Of a stretch of DNA of 23,009 nucleotides, positions 7,693-16,992 are shown piece after piece. The stretch comes from Tritrichomonas foetus. Lineage: Eukaryota; Parabasalia; Tritrichomonadida; Tritrichomonadidae. Location: assembly GCA_001839685.1 (NCBI GenBank), contig MLAK01000690.1, positions 1 through 23,009 of the forward strand, in the 5' to 3' direction. Each line of letters begins with the position of its first letter. Positions within the stretch are counted from its first letter, which is position 1. The notes beneath the pieces are model-generated. The model worked only from the letters and a program-made list of their open reading frames with translations, had not been told where the DNA came from and made no database searches. The translations under genes and the position numbers were made by a program.

Positions 7693-9375
7693 TTATAAAT
7701 CAATAGCAGCAAATTCGTCCGAATTTTCAATGTATTTTTGAAGAGATTCAAATATTTCTTGGGCATCTGGCTCAGATCCAAGACAAGTTAATGCTTCAAT
7801 CACTTTATCGGGTGATTCTTTTCTTAGCAAAACATTTCTAAATACAGCAATTGCTGAAGCAATCATTCCTTCTTTTGACACTTGATCATTGTCATATTTA
7901 GCAAGGGTATCATATGCCTTCATAGAATAGTAATAGTATCCAGCAGAAAAACAATCATTTCCTATAATTTGAAGAAGAGTTTTAGCATCTTCGGTTTGTG
8001 TTGATTCAGTATATAAATTCCAAGCATTTTCTAGTTTCTTATTTTTAATATAGCATCGACATAACCAAGATGTATAAAATATTTCTTGCGTGTATTTTGT
8101 GTTTTTCACAAGAAGGAAGTAACGTTCTGCTTCAACCCAACGTTGAAGTGATGCTAGACACATTGCTTTGTTATAATTGAATTCGTCAGAATCATCATGC
8201 TGTTCAATTGTATCTAAAATCCTTAATGCTTCTTGAAATTCGCCTGTAATGAATTTTGTTGTGGCTAAACAATGACGCCCTGGAACGGTATCTTTGACAA
8301 TATCCATTTGACCTATTTCAGCGAAGATTGTATTAGCTTCTTCAATCAAACTAGTATCACCACTTAATTGTCCAAAACCAAGATATACAGTTCCCTTTAA
8401 AACAAGTTCATTGACGTCTGCTGGTTGAAATTCTTGAAGTAAATTCATAGCTTCAGCACTGTTGTTTTCACGCATATATAAAAGCGCCAAATTAAATTTA
8501 GCTTCAGGTAAAGAATCCGCAATTTGTGGTAAAACAGTAAAACCATCTTCACCATTATGAAAAACTACAGTGTTATGCTTAATGAGAGTATCGATAAATT
8601 GATATGAAGCTGAGGAGAATTTTTTAATTTGTAATAATTGAGATTCTGCAACATCAGCATCAAATAAAACAAAATAATCACATGCTTTCAAATTTAAGCC
8701 AACTGCTGAATCGCTATTGACTGCAAGATATTCATCAACTGATGAATTTGATTCTTGGAATTGTTCAAGCTTAAATTGACACATTGCAATATAAACAAAA
8801 ATAGCCAAATATTCTGGATGTTGTTGAATTAATTTTTCATAGATATCAATTGCATCTTGATAGTTTGTCCTTTGGTAATGAATGGCTGCTAATGAAAGTT
8901 GGTTTTCAAGTGTTCCAACCAATTCAGAGTGTGCTTTAAAAAGTTGGTTATCATCACTGCGCTTATGAGCAATGTGAAACAAAAGGCGTGTTCGAAAATC
9001 ACATGTTGGCCCTTTTTCTGCATATTCTTGTGCAAGATCAAATTCTTGATTATAGAAATAACATGATGATATGTACAAATTGAGGGAAATATCATCGGGC
9101 TCTGATTCCAATAATTGTTTATACACATCAATGGCTTCTAAATATTCACCAAGGTGGAACAAACTATAACCATGCCATAATGCAAGCTCTTTAGTGTAGG
9201 GCTGATTTAATTCTTCCTTGAGAAAGGATATGAATGTTGCAGCACCACTATAGTCTCGCTGCTCAATAAATTGAAGAAGGAGCCTCTCAAAAGTCTCTTC
9301 TTTAGGTGGAGCAACTTCAGGTTCTTCTTTGGGTTGGGCAGAAGAAGTTTTCTTCTTTTTTGCACCAACGATCAT
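7693..9375 (-). CDS. IFT56: Intraflagellar transport protein IFT56 (TTC26/DYF-13)
   Basis: This 560-aa TPR protein matches IFT56, a peripheral subunit of the IFT-B complex needed to carry a subset of motility proteins into the flagellum. Several segments agree with the animal protein in order. These are an ALWHGYSLFHLGEYLEAI block near 66-83, RTRLLFHIAHK near 129-139, QLSLAAIHYQRTNYQDAIDIYE near 158-179, GLNLKACDYF further on, DTVPGRHCLAT (animal TIPGRQCMAS), a SWLCRCYIKNKK block and GNDCFSAGYYYYSMKAYD near the C-terminus. The length equals the animal protein (about 554 aa). The N-terminus carries a Lys-rich start and a Glu/Pro-rich linker. The start is ATG at 9375. Its presence shows that the organism builds flagella by IFT. 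It is divergently arranged with the gene at 9608. Confidence 0.9.
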   Translation of the reverse strand: MIVGAKKKKTSSAQPKEEPEVAPPKEETFERLLLQFIEQRDYSGAATFISFLKEELNQPYTKELALWHGYSLFHLGEYLEAIDVYKQLLESEPDDISLNLYISSCYFYNQEFDLAQEYAEKGPTCDFRTRLLFHIAHKRSDDNQLFKAHSELVGTLENQLSLAAIHYQRTNYQDAIDIYEKLIQQHPEYLAIFVYIAMCQFKLEQFQESNSSVDEYLAVNSDSAVGLNLKACDYFVLFDADVAESQLLQIKKFSSASYQFIDTLIKHNTVVFHNGEDGFTVLPQIADSLPEAKFNLALLYMRENNSAEAMNLLQEFQPADVNELVLKGTVYLGFGQLSGDTSLIEEANTIFAEIGQMDIVKDTVPGRHCLATTKFITGEFQEALRILDTIEQHDDSDEFNYNKAMCLASLQRWVEAERYFLLVKNTKYTQEIFYTSWLCRCYIKNKKLENAWNLYTESTQTEDAKTLLQIIGNDCFSAGYYYYSMKAYDTLAKYDNDQVSKEGMIASAIAVFRNVLLRKESPDKVIEALTCLGSEPDAQEIFESLQKYIENSDEFAAIDL

Positions 9376-9607
9376 TTTGAATAAAATTGGAATTCAATAA
9401 ATTTTGAATAAATTTGGATTGGCTATTCAAAATATATTAATATCTTTATCAAAAAAAGTTTATTCGTAAATCATTTCTGAAATTTTCAATATCAGCAAAA
9501 CATTTTTGTGATGAATCGCATGTGTCAAGGTCAAAAGTGATCAAAAAACCGTTGCTAGTTAAGGTTAATTAAATGACCATAAATGAATCTCAGACATTCA
9601 ATCGTTC
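9376..9607. promoter_or_regulatory. Divergent promoter region (IFT56 / 464-aa gene)
   Basis: These 232 bases separate two head-to-head start codons, so both promoters must lie inside or overlap. The right half has a GTTGCTAGTTAAGGTTAATTAA stretch that could hold Myb-type sites (a CNGTTR match at CCGTTG), but such motifs are short. No clear TCAYW initiator sits close to either ATG. Confidence 0.4.
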
Positions 9608-11002
9608 ATGCTTTCTAAACAACAGAATCGCCGAAAAGAGAAATATCTTTCTGCAGCTGATCCAATTCCAGTTGAAGTTCTTTTCGAAGGAGCCGAAGAT
9701 TTTCTCAAAAAAATCGATTTTCTAGTTTATCCGGATTATCAGTTTATAGAAACGAAATTAATTCCACATTTTGAAAATTCCCTTCATATTCTCAAAAAGT
9801 CTATCTCCGACCATCGCGACGAACTCAAAAAAGCTCGAAATACTGCGCAAAATTCTATCAAATTGACACAAAATTGTTTGTCGTTTGATGAAAATTTCTT
9901 GAATAAGGAAATTGTTAGGAAACTCAAAATTTTGACCCCAAAAAACGAAGAATTGAGACGAACAACAATATTCACACGAATTTCATTTCTCGAGCAAAGA
10001 ATAGAAACTTTGTTAAATTTAGAAAAACTTGTCCAATTTCTTGTTAAATCGCCACGCTATTATTTTCTAAATTTAAAGCTAACAACTCGGAAACTATACA
10101 ACATTGCTTTTGAAATGCTTCCTGCTTTATTTTTTGAGAACACAGCAATAGAAAATTATGTTACAAGTTTGAAAAAACAACTCCAACTTATTCCAAAGCC
10201 TTTTTCAAATAAACAAGAAAATATTGAGTTTATCCGTCATATTATTTCACTTGGAATTGCTCTTCGTGACCCAGAAACAAAAGTTGTACCTCACACTGAA
10301 GAATTTGATATATTTCGAAGATTTTTGGAAACAGACGAATCACCAATAAACATTACACAAATTACAGAACTCGACCCAAGAGAACTAATTAGTGTGGTTA
10401 AAGCTATGTGTATGACATTGATGGAATTTTGTGGTTTTGAACCAGATGATAATACAACAGAAGAAATTTTATCATTGTTATTAATTAGATTTCTTTTTGA
10501 TCAAAATGAAGAGACAGATCTTCTAACAATGTATAATGGAGGTTCTGAACAACTCCTTTTGAAACTAGCGAATCTTCAAGAAACATCTATGAAAGATCTT
10601 GGATTTAAAGCTCCTCAAATCCCAGACGACTTTTTAACAAAAAACGCCAAGGAACTTTTTGATGAGAATCCAATTCTGAAATCACTCCCTGATAATTTAA
10701 TGACTTGCCATTTTCTTGTAAATCCAATTGACATTTTCTTGATGGTGAAAAAAATTGACATTAGTTTGACAGCCCTCATTGCTGAGGGAAGACAAGAAGA
10801 ATTACAGAAATCGAGAAAATTTGATGATTTGTATATTTCATGGAAAGCACTTTTTGTAGCAGCATCTATTCCTTATATGGACATTATTTTTGAACGAATA
10901 TCAAAATGGAGATCTTTACCAGTGATTGCAGAATCTTACAAATCTATTTGTAAAATTCCAAAGCTTGTTTTGAAAGGGTTAATTACAGAAGCACTCTGCT
11001 GA
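9608..11002 (+). CDS. Helical protein with weak VPS9-like segment, function unassigned
   Basis: This 464-aa hydrophilic, alpha-helical protein has no signal peptide or membrane segment. Residues about 45-145 look like a helical bundle or coiled coil (HILKKSISDHRDELKKA, then FLEQRIETLLNLEKLVQFL). Residues about 205-330 resemble the VPS9 fold in spacing. There is an IEFIRHIISLGIALRD helix, then LDPRELISVVKAMCMTLMEF, then an acidic loop and EEILSLLLIRFLF. This recalls the order in Rab5 GEFs: a helix starting with Pro, then an acidic turn, then the L-x-P-x-L-x-Y helix. The usual Asp-Pro pair of the helix is replaced (EEILSLLL), so exchange activity is doubtful. If the VPS9 reading is right, the protein would act on Rab5-type GTPases at endosomes. 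Otherwise it is a lineage-specific protein. The start is the first ATG, preceded by stops. Confidence 0.6.
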   Translation: MLSKQQNRRKEKYLSAADPIPVEVLFEGAEDFLKKIDFLVYPDYQFIETKLIPHFENSLHILKKSISDHRDELKKARNTAQNSIKLTQNCLSFDENFLNKEIVRKLKILTPKNEELRRTTIFTRISFLEQRIETLLNLEKLVQFLVKSPRYYFLNLKLTTRKLYNIAFEMLPALFFENTAIENYVTSLKKQLQLIPKPFSNKQENIEFIRHIISLGIALRDPETKVVPHTEEFDIFRRFLETDESPINITQITELDPRELISVVKAMCMTLMEFCGFEPDDNTTEEILSLLLIRFLFDQNEETDLLTMYNGGSEQLLLKLANLQETSMKDLGFKAPQIPDDFLTKNAKELFDENPILKSLPDNLMTCHFLVNPIDIFLMVKKIDISLTALIAEGRQEELQKSRKFDDLYISWKALFVAASIPYMDIIFERISKWRSLPVIAESYKSICKIPKLVLKGLITEALC

Positions 11003-11170
11003 ATTTTGTGTTTTAAATTGAATCGTAACTTTGTTTATTTTTATTCTTTGTGGTAAATGTTTGATTACTTAATATACACTTTTACATATTTTTTATTTGA
11101 ATGCATTCTTTGTATACCTCTGCGCTACGACCAAACTCTAAAAAGATCACTATGAATTTGGATCAATTCT

Positions 11171-11351
11171 AAAGGTGAAATTGAATTTCCGGCTTAACTT
11201 TTAGAAATGAGGAAAACATCATCTCTTTCGAAAGAGAAAAAACTCAGGAAAGATGAAATTGATGGTTGGACCAAATAACGTATGAAAAGGTTTATCATTG
11301 AATTTTTCTGTGTATATCCGGTCTGATGACGGGTATCAAAATTTCACCTTT
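11171..11351. repeat. 12-bp inverted repeat arms spaced 157 bp, ending just before the ATG
   Basis: AAAGGTGAAATT at 11171-11182 is the exact reverse complement of AATTTCACCTTT at 11340-11351. The right arm ends 11 bases before the ATG at 11363. A repeated factor site in opposite orientations is one reading, and chance in AT-rich DNA is another. Confidence 0.45.
11222..11237. repeat. Perfect 16-bp palindrome TCTCTTTCGAAAGAGA
   Basis: The two 8-base halves are exact reverse complements without a spacer. The element lies 125 bases upstream of the membrane-protein ATG. Perfect palindromes of this size are typical of dimeric DNA-binding proteins, but no such factor is identified. Confidence 0.6.
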
Positions 11352-11362
11352 CCTTTCCCAAA

Positions 11363-12244
11363 ATGATTATTTACCTTCTTACTAATCTCGTTATCTGTCA
11401 GACATACGAAATATCTGAAAGAACAATGAAGAAGATAACATTGAAAAACGACGACGAACTTCGAATAATTGCCGATAATAGCGATATTTTAATTCACGTC
11501 CAAAGCCATTTCTTTTTTGGCAAACTCTCGCTCACCATTAACAATCTTACGACAAAGACGACATGGGAAATGACAGGAAAACCAAAAGATCGTTTATTTT
11601 TAAAAAATTGTCAAGCAAATATCAAATATTCTGAAACATCAAATACCTGTACTCTTACAATTTGGGTTTTAGAGGCAGGATTTTGTGACCTGAGTTTAAT
11701 CCATGCATCAGGAGTCTCTTCTGTTCAGTTATTAGTTGATCAAATTAATCCAATTCCACAACAAAAGGAGTGCTTTTTCTTTGAATTCAAAAACAAGCCA
11801 AATCTCACTTCTGATGAGCCAACACGATTTCTTACTCCAACTTTGATTTCTGTAAGTAATGGAACACTTAACTACACCTTGCTTTCGCAAGCAGTTACTG
11901 ATGAAACCATTTCTAAACTTTCCATTTTAAAAATCGAGCGCACTAAATCCAAAAACATTGATTATAATTTTCAATTGAAGTCCAAACAATATTTTGTTGA
12001 CTTCACTGATAATGTTTCATTTTTCAATAATTGTAATGATGGTTATTGTCAGTTGTGGAATTTCACACAAACAAATTTAACTTATTCGCAAAAAGTTGAA
12101 TGGTGGATTTGGACGATTTTATATCTTGCACCCTCAACATTCATCCTGCTTGTGGTTCTACTTTTGATTGTTCCAAAGAAGCCTGAAACTTCGCTGTTTT
12201 CATCAACAAAGCCGCTTCTTTCCGAAAATCCCGGATATAAGTGA
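11363..12244 (+). CDS. Orphan type I membrane protein with NPxY-type tail
   Basis: This 293-aa protein is not recognised as a known family. The N-terminus MIIYLLTNLVICQ is a short signal peptide with likely cleavage near residue 12-14. Residues about 15-245 form a beta-rich lumenal or extracellular domain with six Cys (C83, C96, C108, C137, C224, C229) and several N-glycosylation sequons (N61, N147, N166, N170, N217, N233, N238). One membrane helix runs about 247-270 (WIWTILYLAPSTF, then ILLVVLLLIV), followed by a 23-residue cytosolic tail. The tail ends ENPGYK, with NPGY at 289-292. This is the NPxY class of clathrin-adaptor signals, and a KPLL pair a few residues before could act as a dileucine-type signal. 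The layout suggests a cell-surface or endosomal receptor that cycles through clathrin vesicles. The start is the first ATG. Confidence 0.75.
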   Translation: MIIYLLTNLVICQTYEISERTMKKITLKNDDELRIIADNSDILIHVQSHFFFGKLSLTINNLTTKTTWEMTGKPKDRLFLKNCQANIKYSETSNTCTLTIWVLEAGFCDLSLIHASGVSSVQLLVDQINPIPQQKECFFFEFKNKPNLTSDEPTRFLTPTLISVSNGTLNYTLLSQAVTDETISKLSILKIERTKSKNIDYNFQLKSKQYFVDFTDNVSFFNNCNDGYCQLWNFTQTNLTYSQKVEWWIWTILYLAPSTFILLVVLLLIVPKKPETSLFSSTKPLLSENPGYK

Positions 12245-12794
12245 AATTATTTTTGATTCGATGAGCGAAAATGAATAATTGCTATCATAAATGATTGAAT
12301 TTTTCAATAAGTGATACAATCTGATCAAACCGCTGAAATTATCTTGTTTTATAAATAAATATCATAAAAAAAATATAGAAATTTTATATATTTTGCTCTG
12401 ATTTTTGAGGATCTATTTCACATTTAAATATTAGTTGTATTGATGAGTTTTAAAGAACAAAATATTTTACTTAAAATATCATTATAAATATGACTCATCG
12501 GTTCACAAAGATTGGTAAATTAATCGGGCAATGATTATCGTCAAATTAAATATTATTATTCTTTCGTTTAGTGAAAGTTTTTCGTTATCAAAATATCGCC
12601 AGATTTATTTATATCATCGATTAAATTTCTTTTTATTAGCTTTTCCATTATTATATAGTCAAAATGTAGGTGTTTCTCTGTGGGAGTCAACCAATTTAGT
12701 CGTTGAACAATGAAACTTTTGATAAAAATCGAAGAAAAGAATATGAGGGGTTCGAATAAAATAAATACTGAATTGTTTTCCGTTAATATTTTAG
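12245..12794. other. Convergent 3' region, nothing recognised
   Basis: This 550-bp AT-rich gap lies between convergent gene ends. ATG frames at 12531-12713 (60 codons) and 12710-12916 (68 codons, running into the methyltransferase gene) have no recognisable content and look like chance frames. No repeats or RNA genes were identified. Confidence 0.45.
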
Positions 12795-13472
12795 TTAATC
12801 ATTTTGTGAATGTTTGGTCTTTTCAAATATATACACATAAATCATTGTATCATCATCATCGCCAGCACATAAGTTCAGTGGGGGTAATAATTTCCAATCA
12901 AGTTTCACTAATTTAAATATCTTTAATCTCTTTGATGGACTTTCAAATGTGATCACAATGAATTTTCCATCAACCTTTAAAACGCGATGAACCTCTGTTA
13001 ATGTTTGTGCAACCATTTCTGTTCCTTTTTCATGACATATGATTGCATCTATAGTTCCCTTATCAAACACAACATCGAAAGTATTATCAAAAAAATCAAG
13101 CGCTGTGGCATTCATGACTTCCCATTTTAATTTCTTTTCATTTTGATAGATTTTTTGCATTTTCTTGATAACAACTGGTGATATATCTATATTAGTAACT
13201 GTGTGAAATCCATCTTTTAATAAATCTGCTGACATGGTGGAATTGCCGCATCCAATGACAAGTGTCTCATTTTTAGATTTAATGTACTTTTTCAGTAGTG
13301 GTGCAACACGTGGCCATTCAAAATACCAGTCATAATTTCCATTTTCATTGGAATATCGATTATCCCAACATTCTCGTAGACCAAATTCTGGAGCCTTCTT
13401 TTCTTCCTCTTCTTCTTCGTCATCACTATATTCAAATGCAAATTTACTGTGAATTACCTCTTTCTTCTTCAT
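12795..13472 (-). CDS. METTL13/EEF1AKMT4-class SAM-dependent methyltransferase
   Basis: This 225-aa class I methyltransferase belongs to the METTL13 N-domain / EEF1AKMT4 group, whose animal members methylate translation elongation factor eEF1A. A Lys/Asp/Glu-rich N-terminus (EYSDDEEEEEE at 14-24) is followed by WDNRY at 36-40 and a YDWYFEW element at 47-53, both typical of this group. The SAM motif I is LVIGCGNS at 71-78. The acidic strand-2 loop is NIDIS at 94-98, and the post-I region is FDVVFDKGTIDAI at 132-144, the hallmark DKGT-x-DA sequence. A strand with GKFIVITFESP closes the fold. The length is that of a stand-alone single-domain enzyme, not the two-domain METTL13. It would act in the cytosol. 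The target, likely eEF1A Lys, is an inference from the family. The start is the first ATG. Confidence 0.85.
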   Translation of the reverse strand: MKKKEVIHSKFAFEYSDDEEEEEEKKAPEFGLRECWDNRYSNENGNYDWYFEWPRVAPLLKKYIKSKNETLVIGCGNSTMSADLLKDGFHTVTNIDISPVVIKKMQKIYQNEKKLKWEVMNATALDFFDNTFDVVFDKGTIDAIICHEKGTEMVAQTLTEVHRVLKVDGKFIVITFESPSKRLKIFKLVKLDWKLLPPLNLCAGDDDDTMIYVYIFEKTKHSQND

Positions 13473-13927
13473 TAAGAGAGGCCAGAATGAAATATAAAGA
13501 GTTAATTTTAAACATTCATTATAACTTTTTCTATTATAATTTGGTTGTAAAGAATGACCATATATACTGTGAAAACAAGTTTATAAGTATATATAAAAAT
13601 TTGTGAGGGCATATAATGGTGAAGTGTTTTCTTGTATCCAAGCTCTCAATTTTTCAATATTAGTAATCACTAAAATTCACCTTATGTACGTTACAGATAG
13701 AAATGAATCTGTCCTTAAAAAAACCAATATCTTGTCAAATATTTGTACGCTTGACCAAAAAACAGGAGAAATATAATCTGATACTATTGTAATAGCATTC
13801 ACTTCCATTCAGGTTCACACTCACCTGGATAGACTTAGAATACTTTTTTCAGTATTTATATGGTCATAAATTAATGGGATTATTCAATTTTCTCAATAAT
13901 TAAATTATTTTTTGGCCGACCAATATC
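13473..13927. promoter_or_regulatory. Divergent promoter region (methyltransferase / importin)
   Basis: These 455 bases lie between two head-to-head start codons and must carry both promoters. Apart from the TCATT near the methyltransferase start, no element is recognised. A 102-codon frame that covers part of it runs antisense into the methyltransferase gene and is not credible. Confidence 0.4.
13486..13490 (-). promoter_or_regulatory. Possible Inr-like initiator of the methyltransferase gene
   Basis: On the minus strand TCATT matches the Trichomonas TCAYW initiator. Its central A is 16 bases before the ATG, within the short leader length usual for Trichomonas vaginalis. It is the best-placed initiator match in the window, yet the motif is too short to be sure. 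Confidence 0.3.
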
Positions 13928-16561
13928 ATGGAAGACCAAATTATTCAGCTCCTGAGAGTCACATTTTCCGGAACAAATCAAGAAATCAGAAATGCAGAAG
14001 CTCTTCTTTCTCAAAATATTGCAAATCCAACTTTCTTCCAATCATTAGCAAATATTATATCAAATTGCCAAGTTGACGATAGTATTCGCAAAGCAGCCAT
14101 TTTATATTTAAATACAATTATTAATTCTTTCTGGAATAAAGAAACACTTCCACTTTCAATCAAGCAAAATATCATTTTATTTGTTTCACAACTTCTTCTA
14201 AATTTCCCACCGGCTTTATTTTCAATATATTCACATTTAGCACAAAGTTTAATTAAACTTGCATTTTTTAATAATGAATGGCCAGATTTATTAAATTTAA
14301 TTTCGACTGGTTTTCAAGGTGAAGAAAATTTAGTCCTTCGTTCATTAATTTTATCTAATTCATTAAGCAAATTATTATCTAAAAATGATGTTGATCATAA
14401 CTTTTCTCTTCAATTTGCATCAAATATAATTCCAGTTATTGGAAATATTCTAGAAACGAGACAAAATTTACAATTATTTTCAATTGGATACAATTGTGTC
14501 TCTCATCTTTCCAATATTCAAGAGATTTTTTCGAATGAAACTTTACTTATTTCTCTCAAAAAAATGATTCATTTTTCCAGTTGTCTAAATGATGTTACAA
14601 ACAATCAATTTTTTGAAACTTTTGCTAAAAAAGTTATGAAATTCTTATCAAAATTTGTAATCTTAATTGATGGAGAATTTATTAACATGATTCTTCCTTT
14701 AATTGGTCAAATAATGAATTCTGCTTTATCTAATGGCCTTAAATGTCACTCTTTACGTCTCCTTTATAATATTTATAAAAATGATAATTTTATAAATGCT
14801 AATGGCCAAGAAGCTTTTAATACTTTAATATCATTCGTCTTTCCTTTGTTTTCACTATCTGAAGATGAAGTTGAAATGGCCCAAAACGATCCATTAGGCT
14901 TCATTTCCGAAACACAAAAAATTTGCGATGATTTTAATGATCCAAAAGCATCGGCCTCATTCATTTTATATGATTTAGCTAAGAAATATAACATGCTAAT
15001 TCCACTATGCTTATTCTATTTAAATAATTCATTTCAAATGTATTTAAATAAACAAACAAATTGGATGAATCTATTTTCAATGTTTCACATGTGCTCTTCA
15101 ATCATTAATTTGGCTGCTTCGAAAAATAATCAAGAAATTGTTGCTTTATTCCATAATTTGTCTCCACTTTTTCAAATTAGTGAAGATCCTTTTGCAACTG
15201 CATCTGTTCTTATGCTTCTTTCTCATGCAAATAAGTTGAAATTATCAGCAGAATTAATTGGTGCTGTTTTCACCAATATTGATAATCCTTTTCAACTTAC
15301 TCAATATTATGCAATTGAATGTATTTCTTCTGTACTTCGACAAATATCAAAAAATCCTAGTTTGAAAGAAGAAATTTTTACACAATATGGACAAAATTTA
15401 GAAAAAAGTCTTCAAGTTCTAATTAATGCATCAAGTAATGGAAATAATGTAAATTTAACTGAATCATTTATGCATTATTTTTCTGTTTTTGGACAAAGAC
15501 TTCTTCCATTTTCACATAATTTGGCATCACATTTCATTGGTGTGATCAATAATATTTGTGATGATTCTGAAGCATTTTCAACACTCTTTATGTCTATTGA
15601 ATCACTTTCTTCTTTAATGAAAATTGTTTATAAATCAGATGAAGTTGCAATTAATGTTTGTCCCTTTGTTTATCATTCACTTTTACAGATTTTGCCAAAA
15701 ATTCCTAAAACAGTTATTGATTCTTATTTTTCTTTATTAAATCAAATTGTTATTGAATCGCCTTTTAATCCAGAATACTGGGAAGTTGTAACTCTATTTA
15801 ATAATGAAATGGCAGATTATTTCTGTCAGATTTTCGAATTTTTGATTTTTGCAGATCAATCATTCAATCAAAACAATACAGCTATTCATTTTCTACTCGG
15901 TGTAATAAATAATGCAATCACACAAACTATTGAAATTGACGATTTTCTTATGTTTTGTCCTGCAATTACTGGATTTGTATTAAAAATGCCAGAATTTGTG
16001 AATTCTAATAACGAATTTTTAAATTCTTTAATACAGAAAATCATTCCAATTTTGCAATGTTACAGTCAATTGAATCAAAATGAAGATATAGATGATGATG
16101 ATGATGGAATGATAATATCCGAAAATATATTGAAACTATTAAATGCTTTATTAATTGTCGCTTCGACAAATGTAGCCAATATTTGTGGTGACTCTTTCTC
16201 ATATGTTTTGCTTTTCTGGCAACAACATCCACAATTTCCAATGTTTATTCCTGCATCATTGAAAATGTTCACAAATTTCAATGATGGACAGAAGTCCGAT
16301 TTAATTTCCATCATAGTGAATTTATGTTTTACTAATATAATAGCGAAATCAGAAATTGGCGATTTTGATAGTGATGATATGGATTTCGACGACGATGATG
16401 ATCTTAAGGATGAAAGTGAAATTTGTACATGGTTTTCGAAAGAATCTATCATTTCATCGGTTCAACAATTGATTAATGAAAACCAAAATAATAATTTGTT
16501 TGTAAAATGCAATAAAATGCATATTGAAGCAATAATGCAATATGGAAAACCTCAGGAATGA
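13928..16561 (+). CDS. Importin-beta family karyopherin, importin-7/8 (Sxm1/Nmd5)-like
   Basis: This 877-aa all-helical HEAT-repeat protein is predicted to ferry cargo through nuclear pores with Ran. The N-terminal importin-beta domain lies at about 3-70, with NQEIRNAEALLSQ in the first repeat and SIRKAAILYLNTIINSFW in the second. That RKAA-x-x-YL-N element is typical of the family. Two internal blocks point to importin-7/8. One is NDPLGFISETQKICDDFNDP, which resembles the DPYEYIR...EDF-x-SP segment. The other is a LQVLINASSNGNNVNLTESFMHYFS stretch that parallels the importin-7 ETENDDLTNVIQKM region. The C-terminal half has two acidic loops (about 718-725, IDDDDDG, and about 811-832, DFDSDDMDFDDDDD), also a habit of importin-7/8. 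It is shorter than the animal protein (about 1040 aa), so the C-terminal repeats may be reduced. Cargo is unknown, though ribosomal proteins and histone H1 are family cargoes. Confidence 0.75.
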   Translation: MEDQIIQLLRVTFSGTNQEIRNAEALLSQNIANPTFFQSLANIISNCQVDDSIRKAAILYLNTIINSFWNKETLPLSIKQNIILFVSQLLLNFPPALFSIYSHLAQSLIKLAFFNNEWPDLLNLISTGFQGEENLVLRSLILSNSLSKLLSKNDVDHNFSLQFASNIIPVIGNILETRQNLQLFSIGYNCVSHLSNIQEIFSNETLLISLKKMIHFSSCLNDVTNNQFFETFAKKVMKFLSKFVILIDGEFINMILPLIGQIMNSALSNGLKCHSLRLLYNIYKNDNFINANGQEAFNTLISFVFPLFSLSEDEVEMAQNDPLGFISETQKICDDFNDPKASASFILYDLAKKYNMLIPLCLFYLNNSFQMYLNKQTNWMNLFSMFHMCSSIINLAASKNNQEIVALFHNLSPLFQISEDPFATASVLMLLSHANKLKLSAELIGAVFTNIDNPFQLTQYYAIECISSVLRQISKNPSLKEEIFTQYGQNLEKSLQVLINASSNGNNVNLTESFMHYFSVFGQRLLPFSHNLASHFIGVINNICDDSEAFSTLFMSIESLSSLMKIVYKSDEVAINVCPFVYHSLLQILPKIPKTVIDSYFSLLNQIVIESPFNPEYWEVVTLFNNEMADYFCQIFEFLIFADQSFNQNNTAIHFLLGVINNAITQTIEIDDFLMFCPAITGFVLKMPEFVNSNNEFLNSLIQKIIPILQCYSQLNQNEDIDDDDDGMIISENILKLLNALLIVASTNVANICGDSFSYVLLFWQQHPQFPMFIPASLKMFTNFNDGQKSDLISIIVNLCFTNIIAKSEIGDFDSDDMDFDDDDDLKDESEICTWFSKESIISSVQQLINENQNNNLFVKCNKMHIEAIMQYGKPQE

Positions 16562-16992
16562 AAACACGCCTTGTGATATATGATTTTGTCAATATTATTT
16601 GTTTTTATTAATAAAAAAATTTTAACATCCCAATTTTTACTCATTATATCGCAATCGAATCACATCAATGAATTTCATGATGATATTTTCAAAGGTTTTC
16701 AAAAAATGAGAGTTATTTATATAACATATGCAAAAGCTTTCACAATTACCTCTTTAATTAATGAGTTATTTCAACAAAGACAAGAAGCAATAAAATTATC
16801 TTAAAAAACAATCCTAAATAAATAGAAAGAATGGAAATATAACAATATTCTGCGAAAGAATAAAACCGTAAAGCGGAGTGGTAAATCAAAATACAATTTC
16901 ATAATTGTTCTTTATTTATATTTGATAAACACTTCATTATTGAGTTAACGATCAATTTGATAACTTTGGAAAGGAGACCGTTTAATCGAGTG
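16562..16992. other. Intergenic, small dubious frame
   Basis: This is a 431-bp gap between two genes of the same strand. An ATG frame at 16580-16804 gives 74 residues whose second half (KGFQKMRVIYITYAKAF, then NELFQQRQEAI) looks more protein-like than usual for chance. No family is recognised, and the first half is low-complexity hydrophobic. It could be a remnant or chance. Confidence 0.4.

Larger units (their letters stand above)
11003..11362. other. Intergenic with inverted repeats
   Basis: This 360-bp region lies upstream of the type I membrane protein gene. It is less AT-extreme than other gaps in its right half and contains a 16-bp palindrome (11222-11237). It also contains the left arm and most of the right arm of a 12-bp inverted repeat (11171-11182 and 11340-11351). 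There is no long frame. Confidence 0.5.

Noticed and set aside
12531..12916. Two overlapping small ATG frames before the methyltransferase 3' end
   Set aside because: The second runs antisense into the methyltransferase gene. Neither has motif content, and both have the composition expected of AT-rich DNA.
16075..16452. 125-codon antisense frame opposite the importin acidic loops
   Set aside because: The Ser-rich translation is the antisense of GAT/GAC repeats encoding Asp runs. The sense gene explains the region.
16580..16804. 74-codon ATG frame after the importin gene
   Set aside because: Part of it looks protein-like, but no family is recognised and the first half is low-complexity. It is kept only as a note under the intergenic entry.
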